From UBA6080 sp964607515 (GTDB taxonomy: Bacteria; Fermentibacterota; Fermentibacteria; Fermentibacterales; JCC-6): DNA of 6,219 nt. This document shows, piece after piece, positions 1-6,219 of this stretch (position 1 is the stretch's first letter; every line of letters starts with the position of its first letter). The position numbers and the translations under genes were made by a program. Location of the stretch: contig CAZSKU010000044.1 of the NCBI GenBank assembly GCA_964607515.1, positions 1 to 6,219 of the forward strand. Direction: 5' to 3'. Below the pieces are notes generated by a model. The model made no database searches, was not told the DNA's origin, and saw nothing but the letters and a program-made list of their open reading frames with translations.

Positions 1-1
1 G

Positions 2-853
2 GGATGCCCGTACAACTGCATGTACTGCAAGCCGAGTACCGATCTGATATTCGGGGGCGGGATCAGGTATCGCTCCGCAGGCAACGTTGCAGATGAAATC
101 GAAGACCTTGCCCGTCTGCGTAAAACCTCCACGCTGCCTGTGTTTTTCAAGGATGATACGATTACACTCCACCCCACGAAGTGGTTCGAGGAACTGCGAG
201 ACATCCTCGCCTCGAAGCAGATAAGGATAAAATGGCACTGCGCGACAAGGGTTGATGCAGTCACCCCTGAGAAACTCAGGGTAATGGCTGAATCGGGGTG
301 CCACTGCATTTCCTTCGGCGTTGAGAGCGGCAGCCAGAGGATCCTCGATTTCTACAGGAAAGGAACGACGCCCGCCCAGGCTGTCTCCGCCTTCAGATGG
401 TGCCGCGAATGGGGAATAGAGGCCACTGCCATGCTTATGATAGGATGCCCCGAGGAACGACCGGAAGACCTTGAAGCCACGTACAGGCATCTCAAGGATC
501 TGAAACCGGACGATATCGTAGTCTACTTTTCCACAGCGATTCCCGGCCGGGAGATACACCAGTGGGCAAGTGAGCAGGGCTACCTGATCGATAGCGGCGA
601 CCCGGAACTGCTCGATCCGGCCAGGAACCGGGCATGCGAAGTGATGAACATGCGGCTTCCCTACCTGAAACTCTCGGAAGTACGGGGTTGGAAGCACAGG
701 ATCGAAAGGTACAGGAGCTGGCGGAAGATGACCAGTACCGAGAACGTCCTGAAATGGCTTCATGAACTTGTGAGAGATCCCGCCCGGGCTGCGAGGAAGG
801 CAGGCACCGTTCTCAGGGGATTTTCCGGCAGCAGCGACGGAACCCATGACTGA
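2..853 (+). CDS. Radical SAM protein, 5'-truncated by the window edge
   Basis: Only the C-terminal 283 residues are present, and the reading frame is open back to base 2. The first visible residues, GCPYNCMYC, contain the radical SAM CxxxCxxC motif (Cys2, Cys6, Cys9 of the fragment) that binds the 4Fe-4S cluster which cleaves S-adenosylmethionine. The ATG at base 20 lies inside this motif, so it cannot be the true start. Further family marks follow: FKDDTIT at about 49-55, GVESGSQ at about 106-112 (SAM-binding strand region) and MIGCPEE at about 146-152, in the order seen in Elp3/MiaB-like radical SAM barrels. Many relatives of this type carry a B12-binding domain before the cysteines. That part is off the window, so its presence is inference. 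The stop overlaps the start of the glycosyltransferase gene by 8 bases, which suggests a role in making or modifying a surface glycan or lipid. The substrate is unknown. Family assignment is firm; function is not. Confidence 0.9.
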   Translation, partial: GCPYNCMYCKPSTDLIFGGGIRYRSAGNVADEIEDLARLRKTSTLPVFFKDDTITLHPTKWFEELRDILASKQIRIKWHCATRVDAVTPEKLRVMAESGCHCISFGVESGSQRILDFYRKGTTPAQAVSAFRWCREWGIEATAMLMIGCPEERPEDLEATYRHLKDLKPDDIVVYFSTAIPGREIHQWASEQGYLIDSGDPELLDPARNRACEVMNMRLPYLKLSEVRGWKHRIERYRSWRKMTSTENVLKWLHELVRDPARAARKAGTVLRGFSGSSDGTHD

Positions 854-1754
854 AGGCTCTCTTGTCGCGGCCATCAATTTCAATGGCGGTGAATTCATAA
901 TGCCGATGGTGCACTCCCTGCTTCCCCAACTCGGGGATACAGGCTCCAGGCTGCTTCTGTTCGACAACTGCTCGTCAGATGGCTCCGCTGACAAGGTGGA
1001 AGAAGCTTTCCGGTCAAGCGGTCTGGTGACGATCGAGAGGCACCCGTCGAACATAGGTTTCGGGAGGGCCGCCAACAGGATCATCAACCGCTGCGAGTGT
1101 CCTGTGGCGGTTCTTGTCAACACGGATACGGTGATCATGCCGGGATGTCTCGAACGGCTTCTTGAATGCATGGACGAGCATCCGGAAACAGCCTTTGCCG
1201 GGCCACAGCTGCTCTGGCCGGATGGATCCCTTCAGAGTTCGAAGCGTGACTTTCCGTTTCCACTGAACCTGGTGAGGGAGAACATCCCTTTGCTCAGAAG
1301 GCGAACCGCCAAGTATTCGAGTCATGGAGAAAGCGGATACACCGATTGGCTTGTGGGCGCAATGATGGCGGTAAGAACGGCGCCCTTCAGGAAGGTGGGG
1401 GGGTTCTCCGAAGAATACACGTTCTTCCATGAGGAAACCGATCTTCAGTTCAGACTCAGGAAGTTCGGCTGGAGGGTGTGGTTCGAGGCGTCCGCCCAGG
1501 CTGTGCACATCGGCGGCGCTTCCACCCCGCAGGTGTTCGGAAACCTCAGCATGCTGCAACATATCCCGGGAAAGCTCGTTTTTCTGAGAAGAAACGGGAA
1601 ACCCTTCGATGTATTCCTCTACAGAGTGCTCATGACCGCTCTTCAACTCCGCCGTTACTCTGCCGGCTTTCTGCCGGGGAAGCGTGACCTCAGGTGGAAC
1701 AGAGACTATATCCGCCGTGCGCTTGGACTTCTCTGGAGGAAAGAAACCTCATGA
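846..1754 (+). CDS. Family 2 glycosyltransferase, WbbL/rhamnosyltransferase-like
   Basis: This 302-residue protein has the GT-A fold signature of family 2 enzymes, which transfer a sugar from a nucleotide donor to a growing glycan at the cytoplasmic face of the membrane. Visible motifs are the N-terminal strand VAAINFNGG (7-15), DNCSSDGS (40-47), NIGFGRAAN (69-77), the metal/nucleotide motif VNTDT (91-95), GAMMAVR (171-177), and HEETDL (195-200) at the position of the usual ED-x-DL catalytic segment. His221 in VHIGGAST is also typical. The length is normal for the WbbL-like subgroup. The ATG at 846 is the only start that keeps the first strand. It overlaps the previous stop by 8 bases and has only a weak Shine-Dalgarno-like GACGGA upstream, consistent with translational coupling. 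The gene overlaps the next one by 4 bases (ATGA). Donor and acceptor cannot be read from sequence; rhamnose is only the commonest donor in this subgroup. Confidence 0.9.
   Translation: MTEGSLVAAINFNGGEFIMPMVHSLLPQLGDTGSRLLLFDNCSSDGSADKVEEAFRSSGLVTIERHPSNIGFGRAANRIINRCECPVAVLVNTDTVIMPGCLERLLECMDEHPETAFAGPQLLWPDGSLQSSKRDFPFPLNLVRENIPLLRRRTAKYSSHGESGYTDWLVGAMMAVRTAPFRKVGGFSEEYTFFHEETDLQFRLRKFGWRVWFEASAQAVHIGGASTPQVFGNLSMLQHIPGKLVFLRRNGKPFDVFLYRVLMTALQLRRYSAGFLPGKRDLRWNRDYIRRALGLLWRKETS
1735..1739 (+). promoter_or_regulatory. Ribosome binding site for the aminotransferase
   Basis: GGAGG lies inside the end of the glycosyltransferase gene, 11 bases before the ATG at 1751. It supports that ATG over an in-frame upstream start at 1694, which would add 19 residues lacking family similarity. 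Confidence 0.7.
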
Positions 1755-2860
1755 TACCGCTTTTCCGCCCATCTTACGACCAGTTGGAGTTGTCAGCGGT
1801 GGCCGAAGTCCTGAAAACGGGATGGACCGGTCCGGGCCCGAAAACTGCTCTCTTTGAGAGCTCATTTGCATCCCTATGCTCAACCGGATTCTGCGTGGGC
1901 CTGTCCAGCGGGACGGCAGCGATACAGATGGCGCTGAAGCTGCTCCGAATCGAAGAAGGCGACGAGATCATCGTCCCTTCTATGACTTTCGTCTCTGCAG
2001 CCCACTGTGTAATGAACTCGGGGGCAACTCCAGTCTTCTCGGATGTCCTGCCTGGCACCCTCAATTTGGACCCGCACCATGCGGGAGAGCTGGTGACGGA
2101 CAGGACCAGAGCCGTTGTTCCGGTTCACCTGGCGGGTTACCCGGTGGACATGGATGCCCTCCGTTGCGCCGTGAAGGGAATTCCTGTGATTGAGGACTGT
2201 GCGCATGCCACAGGGTCGTTCTACAAGGGGAAGCCGGTGGGATCCATAGGCGAGATCGGCTGCTTCAGCTTTAATGCGGTCAAGAACCTGTCCATGGGGG
2301 AGGGGGGAGCCATTGTCACCGGCAGCAGCGATTTCGCCCAGAGAGCGAAGAAGCTGAGATGGTTGGGAATCGACAGGGACACCTGGGACAGATGCACCAT
2401 GGACAGGGAGTACTGGTGGGAGTATCAGGTGCACGAGATTGGGATGAACTGCCGCATGGACGATATTCACGCGGCCATCGGGCTGGTGCAGTTGAAGAAA
2501 CTGGAGAGCGCCAACGCCAGAAGGCGTGAGATCGCCCGTCTGTATGATGCCGGGCTGGGAGGAGTTGAGGAAGTTGTCCTCCCTCCCCGGGAGAGTGTGG
2601 AGTTTGTCTCGTCATGGCATATGTACAGGATAGAGGCTGACGGAAGGGATGACCTGAACGTGTTTCTGAGCAAGTCCGGAATCTGCACGGGAGTACACTA
2701 CAAGCCGCTTCACATGTACTCATGCTACGGCAGGCAGCAGCCTCTTCCCGTGGCGGAGAGAGCATTCAGCCGGATTCTCAGTCTGCCCATGTTCCCCGAC
2801 CTGAGCGACGCCCAGGTCTCCTCGGTCATTGATTCCGTGCGGAAGTTCTATCATGTCTGA
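1751..2860 (+). CDS. DegT/DnrJ/EryC1/StrS family sugar aminotransferase
   Basis: This 369-residue protein is a PLP-dependent aminotransferase of the family that aminates keto groups of nucleotide-activated sugars, usually with glutamate as donor. It shows the phosphate-binding LSSGTAAIQ (51-59), PSMTFVSA (76-83), HLAGYPVDM (126-134), EDCAHATGS (148-156, Asp149 facing the PLP ring nitrogen) and the Schiff-base lysine Lys178 in SFNAVKNLSMGEGG. The later GMNCRMDDIHAAIGLVQL (231-248) and HYKPLH (316-321) are also standard. The length is typical and no key residue is missing. The ATG at 1751 follows a good GGAGG and overlaps the glycosyltransferase stop in an ATGA junction; the end overlaps the formyltransferase start by 8 bases. 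The next gene suggests that the amine made here is then formylated, for example in a 3- or 4-amino-dideoxyhexose. Which sugar and which carbon are not determinable from this window. Confidence 0.95.
   Translation: MIPLFRPSYDQLELSAVAEVLKTGWTGPGPKTALFESSFASLCSTGFCVGLSSGTAAIQMALKLLRIEEGDEIIVPSMTFVSAAHCVMNSGATPVFSDVLPGTLNLDPHHAGELVTDRTRAVVPVHLAGYPVDMDALRCAVKGIPVIEDCAHATGSFYKGKPVGSIGEIGCFSFNAVKNLSMGEGGAIVTGSSDFAQRAKKLRWLGIDRDTWDRCTMDREYWWEYQVHEIGMNCRMDDIHAAIGLVQLKKLESANARRREIARLYDAGLGGVEEVVLPPRESVEFVSSWHMYRIEADGRDDLNVFLSKSGICTGVHYKPLHMYSCYGRQQPLPVAERAFSRILSLPMFPDLSDAQVSSVIDSVRKFYHV
2841..2845 (+). promoter_or_regulatory. Ribosome binding site for the formyltransferase
   Basis: GGAAG lies 7 bases before the ATG at 2853, inside the end of the aminotransferase gene. 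It supports that ATG over an in-frame TTG at 2829, which would add eight residues without family similarity. Confidence 0.55.
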
Positions 2861-3572
2861 AACCAGGGTCGTCTGCCTGTGCGGCATGGACCTGGGATAC
2901 CGCATCGCGGAATTCATTCTTGCCACGGGCGTCGAGGCGGCATTCGTGGTCAACGGCGCCGAAAACACCGGGCAATGGTACAGATCACCCCTGGAACTGG
3001 GCATCAGAAGAATCAAACAACGGGAAGTTGTCCCATGGAAACCGGACCTGATAATCACGGCGTACTATCACAAGATTCTACCCGAATCCGTGTTCGGCTA
3101 TCCCCGCCTGGGCGCCTGGAATCTCCACCTGGGCGACGCCGAGAGGTACAGGGGCGCCTATCCGTCTATCCGGGCCCTGATCAACGGTGACGAGACCTAC
3201 GGGGTAACGCTGCACAGGATTGACAGTGGAACGGACACCGGAGACATACTGGAGAAACTGACGTTCCCCATTCCACAAGGCTCCAACGGCCGCGACCTCT
3301 ATTATCTGATGGTCGAGAAGGGAGTCGAGCTGTTCAAAGGGCAGTGGGAGTTTCTGCTCTCCGGTGAAGCCCTGAACAGAACCAGGCCCCAGAACGGTGC
3401 GAGAGCCGAGACCATGCTGAGGAAAGACCTCTCGCACAGGCTCCACCCCGGCGAGCAGTTCATGAACAGAGTCAGGGCGCTTTCCTTCCCGCCTTTTCCT
3501 CCGCCGTACTTCACCTGCTCCGGCAGAAGGTACGTTGTAATAGAGGATAAGGAAGGCGAGCGCCCCGACTGA
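2853..3572 (+). CDS. Formyltransferase, probable nucleotide-sugar N-formyltransferase
   Basis: This 239-residue protein belongs to the methionyl-tRNA formyltransferase-like fold, which moves a formyl group from N10-formyltetrahydrofolate to an amine. The catalytic triad is complete: Asn90 and His92 in WNLHLG and Asp128 in GTDTGDIL, with the 2- and 38-residue spacings of the family. RYRGAYPSIRALINGDETYG (98-117) and VTLHRID (118-124) lie between them. A short C-terminal part with RALSFPPFPPPYF (208-220) and a small beta segment follows; this resembles sugar N-formyltransferases. The protein is well below the roughly 310 residues of true methionyl-tRNA formyltransferase and lacks room for its tRNA-binding C-terminal domain. 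Overlap with a sugar aminotransferase by 8 bases supports N-formylation of the amino sugar made by that enzyme. The sugar-substrate assignment is inference from family and context; the formyltransferase fold is secure. Confidence 0.88.
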   Translation: MSETRVVCLCGMDLGYRIAEFILATGVEAAFVVNGAENTGQWYRSPLELGIRRIKQREVVPWKPDLIITAYYHKILPESVFGYPRLGAWNLHLGDAERYRGAYPSIRALINGDETYGVTLHRIDSGTDTGDILEKLTFPIPQGSNGRDLYYLMVEKGVELFKGQWEFLLSGEALNRTRPQNGARAETMLRKDLSHRLHPGEQFMNRVRALSFPPFPPPYFTCSGRRYVVIEDKEGERPD

Positions 3573-4033
3573 GTTCCTTCCCGCTGCATCAATGGTCGGA
3601 TTACAGGCCTCGAAGAAAGCCATGCACCAATTCGGCAGGCAGGCATTCCATTGGCTGGAGCGTATTTCCGGCACATGGGCGGCTGTTCCGGATGCATTCC
3701 TGTTCAATCCCTTGCGAGCCCGTCTGAAAGAAGCATGAAGACGTCCATGGATCTTGTGAAGAAACAACCGGGGACAGGGTGCGCCCTCCTTGACGAAGAT
3801 GATCCGATGTCCCAGGGAAGCAGTGCATCCGCATGGCCATCGGCCTTCGCCGGAACTCTCCCGCCCACCCGCACCACGGTGGCGGACCTGTCAGCCCCTG
3901 CACGTGAACGGTTGCGGCTGTGTCAGCTTCATCCAGAAGAAATCGCTGCAGCCGGTTCCCCGGCGGTCAGGCCGTTGGTGAACTGAAAGGTCCGAAGGGC
4001 CCGCACGGTGGTGTCGTGCGGTTCACGCCAGGA
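3573..4033. other. Convergent intergenic region without a supportable gene
   Basis: About 460 bases lie between the plus-strand formyltransferase stop and the minus-strand spermidine synthase-like stop. Open frames of up to about 110 codons exist on both strands, but none has a recognisable motif, a good ribosome binding site or a family-like composition. Two GC-rich hairpins lie in its right part: 3951-3964 (GCCGG, 4-base loop, CCGGC) and 4001-4021. It may hold decayed coding sequence, but I could not identify any. Confidence 0.5.
4001..4021 (-). terminator. Possible transcription terminator hairpin
   Basis: CCGCACG (4001-4007) and CGTGCGG (4015-4021) form a perfect 7-bp stem with a 7-base loop. 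The hairpin begins 12 bases beyond the stop of the minus-strand gene, where a terminator is expected between convergent genes. No run of T follows on either strand, so it is not a classical intrinsic terminator; it could act as an RNA 3'-end stabiliser or be chance. Confidence 0.3.
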
Positions 4034-5566
4034 TCACCTCGTCCGTTCCGCAGCTTCATGGATTATCATCATGTCGGTCAGGAACTCGAGCGGAGCCTTG
4101 TTGTCGGTGAGAATCCGACCGTGTTCAGGGTCGAAGGGTTTGAAGGCTGGTTCGAACAGCCTTGCGGTTTCCTCGAGGACCGGGTTCCACACCGCCATTG
4201 AGTCGGGTGACGGTGGATGAACCGGGAAATCGGATGCTATGAGCATGAAATTGTAGTCGTCAGAAACATGAACGATGTAAACATGCGAAAACACCTCGCA
4301 AAGGGTCGCGCCGATGGACTGAAGCAGCTCGGAATCCTCGTCCAGCGCATTCACGTTCATCGCGACAATACCGGCGCCCTCGATGTGATCCCGCAACGCG
4401 GTGAAGTACTCCCTGGTGGCAAGGTGGAAGGGAATATAGATCTGGTTGCTGTAGGTATCGCTGATGATGATGTCGTACATCTCGCTCGTGTTCTCGATGT
4501 ATGTCCTGCCGTCGGATATGATGAATCGAGCGTCATCCCTCCCCGTGTTGAACCACCTGCGTCCCAGTTCGACTGCGCGCCCGTCTATCTCGACCGCGTC
4601 GGTTCGAAGCCCGGGAATGTCGGGACGCACATGTACCGCCAGCCAGTGGGGAATGGTGCCGGCGCCTGCGCCGATAACCAGCACTCGGGTTTCTTCCGAT
4701 GATCCTGTCATGTACGGGAGCAGCAGGAAGCTCTCGTAGTAGGTGGATGCCGGCCGCAGAGCGTCTCCCTCGCGGGAAATGGACTGCATGGCGCCGCCTT
4801 CGTTCACCACAAGGATTGTCGACCCGTCGCTTCTGCGGTAGACCTGAAGGTACTGGTAGACGCTTTCCTCCTGGTGAACCAGTGTCGGGTCGCTGCGGAC
4901 CGCGCCACCGTAGGCGATCCAACCGGCCAGAGGCAGCAGAAGAAAGGCAGGCATGGCTCTGGTCTTTTTACCAAGTCCATGCGATCCGAGCAGTATCAGC
5001 ACGCCCGAAACGATGAACAGGGTCTCCCTTGTTCCGAGCAGGGGAATCATGACAAGGGTAGAGAGCAGGGTGCCTGCAATGCTTCCCAGGGTTGATACCG
5101 CGTAGAGCGATCCCGCAGTTCTTCCCGTGTTGTCAGCGCGCGCAAGCAGCCTGATCATGAAGGGGCTGACCATTGCCAGAAGAAGAACAGGGGGCACGAA
5201 GAGCGCCAGAACTCCGGCCAGGGCCAGAACGATGATGTTCACAGGGGTAGCTCTGATTCCCGCTGAAAGCCATGGGAACAGAAGCCCGCCGAGAGGGGGG
5301 ATAAGGGAAATGAGCACCCCAGCTGCTGCGGGTATCCAATAGAGCAGAGCCCAGGATGGGTGTCGGTCGGAAAGACGACCACCCAGCCAATAGCCCGCCG
5401 ACATAGCCGCAAGCACCACTGCGATGAGAACGGACCAGACGATCATGGAGGTTCCGAACCACGGGGCAAGGAATCTGCTGGCGCACATCTCGGTGGCCAT
5501 TACCGCGGTTCCGGTGAAAAAAACGAAAAGGTGCGCGCCCCTTATCCCGGTCTGGTTCATCCCCAC
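4034..5566 (-). CDS. Membrane-fused spermidine synthase-like protein
   Basis: This 510-residue protein has two parts. Residues about 9-222 are hydrophobic, with roughly seven membrane segments (near 10-28, 42-60, 73-93, 109-139, 150-175, 180-197 and 204-222). Residues about 234-445 form a spermidine synthase-like Rossmann domain: SVYQYLQVYR (235-244), a short beta hairpin ending in GGAMQS, the nucleotide loop VIGAGAGT (297-304), VEIDGRAVELG (325-335), ISDGRTYI (350-357), YDIIISDTYSN (364-374) and PFHLATREYF (379-388). This matches the widespread membrane-fused spermidine synthase family, of mostly unknown substrate. Residues used by true aminopropyltransferases are altered: the loop is GAGAGT rather than GGGDGG, YYESFLLLP replaces the YHE...H segment, and the motif after IISD lacks the second Asp. 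Polyamine synthesis is therefore doubtful. The start is GTG at 5564-5566, placed 9 bases after AGGAG; the ATG two codons later is too far from it. Confidence 0.88.
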   Translation of the reverse strand: MGMNQTGIRGAHLFVFFTGTAVMATEMCASRFLAPWFGTSMIVWSVLIAVVLAAMSAGYWLGGRLSDRHPSWALLYWIPAAAGVLISLIPPLGGLLFPWLSAGIRATPVNIIVLALAGVLALFVPPVLLLAMVSPFMIRLLARADNTGRTAGSLYAVSTLGSIAGTLLSTLVMIPLLGTRETLFIVSGVLILLGSHGLGKKTRAMPAFLLLPLAGWIAYGGAVRSDPTLVHQEESVYQYLQVYRRSDGSTILVVNEGGAMQSISREGDALRPASTYYESFLLLPYMTGSSEETRVLVIGAGAGTIPHWLAVHVRPDIPGLRTDAVEIDGRAVELGRRWFNTGRDDARFIISDGRTYIENTSEMYDIIISDTYSNQIYIPFHLATREYFTALRDHIEGAGIVAMNVNALDEDSELLQSIGATLCEVFSHVYIVHVSDDYNFMLIASDFPVHPPSPDSMAVWNPVLEETARLFEPAFKPFDPEHGRILTDNKAPLEFLTDMMIIHEAAERTR

Positions 5567-5575
5567 CGCGGCAAT

Positions 5576-5580
5576 CTCCT
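5576..5580 (-). promoter_or_regulatory. Ribosome binding site favouring a GTG start
   Basis: On the minus strand AGGAG is followed by nine bases and then GTG (5566-5564). The ATG at 5560-5558 would be 15 bases away, so the GTG start is preferred. Confidence 0.55.
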
Positions 5581-5642
5581 GACTGGTTGAATCGGCCCTG
5601 CTTTACAGCTCGTGATCGTTTCCGTTAAGCTCAGGCAGTAAT

Positions 5643-6206
5643 ATGCCTTCCCGTTTCAAGGCTCGAGTATACGGCATCCGGAGTCCTGCCTTCAAGAGAC
5701 GAGTGTTTCAGGCCAATCTTTCCACCCCCATATCTGGACGTTTCCTCAACCTGGATGTGTCCTCTGTTCAGGAGAAAGGTCAACAGAGGGTAGATGCCAG
5801 GTTGTTCGAGATCAGGTCGGAGATCCGGAGACCGGGAGAAGCGGACATTCCCGTGCGCCAAACGGTATTGAAGGCAATGGGGGTGTTGGAACTCCTTGAG
5901 ACCACTTGGAAAGCCTCATCAGATGGGTAAAAATCGCAGATCGCCAAGGCCCTTTTTCCCGAGGGTATGTCGTTTGGGTCAGGGCAGAGTGTTGGAACTC
6001 CCTCAAACGCCGATCTGTTCGGCCTTTGCGTGCTGTTTGATGGGGGTGAAAAACAGTTGGCGAGCCTTACAGGATTCCGATGGAACACCTTTGTAGCCTG
6101 GATGCAGGGAGTGGCGTCTCTGTGGGAATCTACGCAAAAGCTCTGCTGGAGGGCAAATCAGGCTTCTGAGAAGGAAAACTCGTCTGATCGTGCTTCACAT
6201 GCCTGA
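5643..6206 (+). pseudogene. Remnant of a serine site-specific recombinase C-terminus
   Basis: One plus-strand frame, interrupted by TAA at 5928-5930, reads like the tail of a large serine recombinase (resolvase/invertase superfamily), which cuts and rejoins DNA at attachment sites. Before the stop it gives DARLFEIRSEI (from about 5793), then a segment containing VLELLETTWKASS. After the stop it gives KSQIAKALFPEGMSF, then VGTPSNADLF and LASLTGF (6060-6077). The order coiled coil, TWK-like segment, K...ALFPEG-x-x-F, GTP-x-N, LF and a closing A-S-x-TGF matches what I recall of the C-termini of these recombinases. No catalytic serine domain, recombinase domain or zinc ribbon is seen, so the first several hundred residues are missing. 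The part before about 5770 and after about 6080 is not recognisable and may be unrelated. The region is non-functional as it stands. The assignment rests on motif memory, not on an alignment. Confidence 0.42.
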
Positions 6207-6219
6207 GGGGAATGGAAGA

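Noticed and set aside
1014..2470. Long antisense frames (about 200 codons at 1014-1646 and 1880-2470).
   Set aside because: They lie wholly opposite the strongly supported glycosyltransferase and aminotransferase genes and show no protein-family motifs; they are shadows of GC-rich coding sequence.
3551..3581. GGAAGG and CCTTCC inverted repeat around the formyltransferase stop codon.
   Set aside because: The loop is 19 bases, the stem is weak and includes the stop region, and no T-run follows.
3078..3767. Minus-strand frame of 229 codons across the formyltransferase gene and the intergenic region.
   Set aside because: Most of it is antisense to the formyltransferase with its intact triad, and the rest has no recognisable motif or good start.
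5602..5628. Possible minus-strand promoter, TTAACG and TGTAAA spaced by 15 bases, upstream of the spermidine synthase-like gene.
   Set aside because: Both boxes are imperfect and the spacing is short, so it is not distinguishable from background.
5631..5861. Minus-strand frame containing EGRTPDAVY, like the C-terminal end of IS3-type transposases.
   Set aside because: Only this short motif fits; the expected FYN-x-x-RPH segment before it is missing. The plus-strand recombinase-like reading of the overlapping region explains more sequence.
5883..6001. Exact 13-base direct repeat GTGTTGGAACTCC at 5883-5895 and 5989-6001.
   Set aside because: The copies lie in different codon phase within the recombinase-like frame (VLEL versus SVGTP), flanks do not match, and there is no third copy. 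Chance is the simplest reading.
1..6219. CRISPR arrays, tRNA or rRNA genes, and intact insertion sequences.
   Set aside because: No regularly spaced repeats, no tRNA-like cloverleaf and no complete transposase with terminal repeats were seen on either strand.

Overview
The window is bacterial DNA of moderately high GC, read without any database search. It carries part of a surface-glycan type operon on the plus strand, a convergent membrane-fused spermidine synthase-like gene on the minus strand, and what looks like the decayed C-terminal end of a serine site-specific recombinase at the right edge. The family content (WbbL-type glycosyltransferase, DegT sugar aminotransferase, sugar N-formyltransferase) fits a Gram-negative bacterium making an O-antigen or another cell-surface polysaccharide. 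Nothing in the sequence fixes the phylum.

Left part (2-3572): four plus-strand genes are packed head to tail with overlaps of 8, 4 and 8 bases, so they are very probably one translationally coupled transcription unit. In order they are a radical SAM protein cut by the left edge, with its CxxxCxxC cluster motif at the very start of the window; a family 2 glycosyltransferase; a PLP-dependent DegT/DnrJ/EryC1/StrS sugar aminotransferase; and a formyltransferase with the complete Asn-His-Asp triad. The last two form a plausible pathway: the aminotransferase puts an amino group on a nucleotide-linked keto-sugar, the formyltransferase N-formylates it, and a glycosyltransferase such as the one encoded here may transfer the product or a neighbouring sugar. 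The substrate of the radical SAM enzyme is unknown.

Middle (3573-4033): about 460 bases separate the convergent gene ends. I see no supportable gene here, only a GC-rich 7-bp hairpin close to the minus-strand stop.

Right part (4034-6219): a 510-residue minus-strand protein has about seven membrane segments followed by a spermidine synthase-like Rossmann domain. Several residues typical of true polyamine aminopropyltransferases are replaced. Beyond its start codon, about 650 bases contain no intact gene, but one plus-strand frame, broken by a TAA at 5928, reads like the C-terminal tail of a large serine recombinase. That points to an old mobile element next to the glycan locus.

I found no wholly new system. 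The most useful points are the truncated radical SAM enzyme in a glycan operon, the aminotransferase/formyltransferase pair, the non-canonical spermidine synthase homologue and the recombinase remnant.
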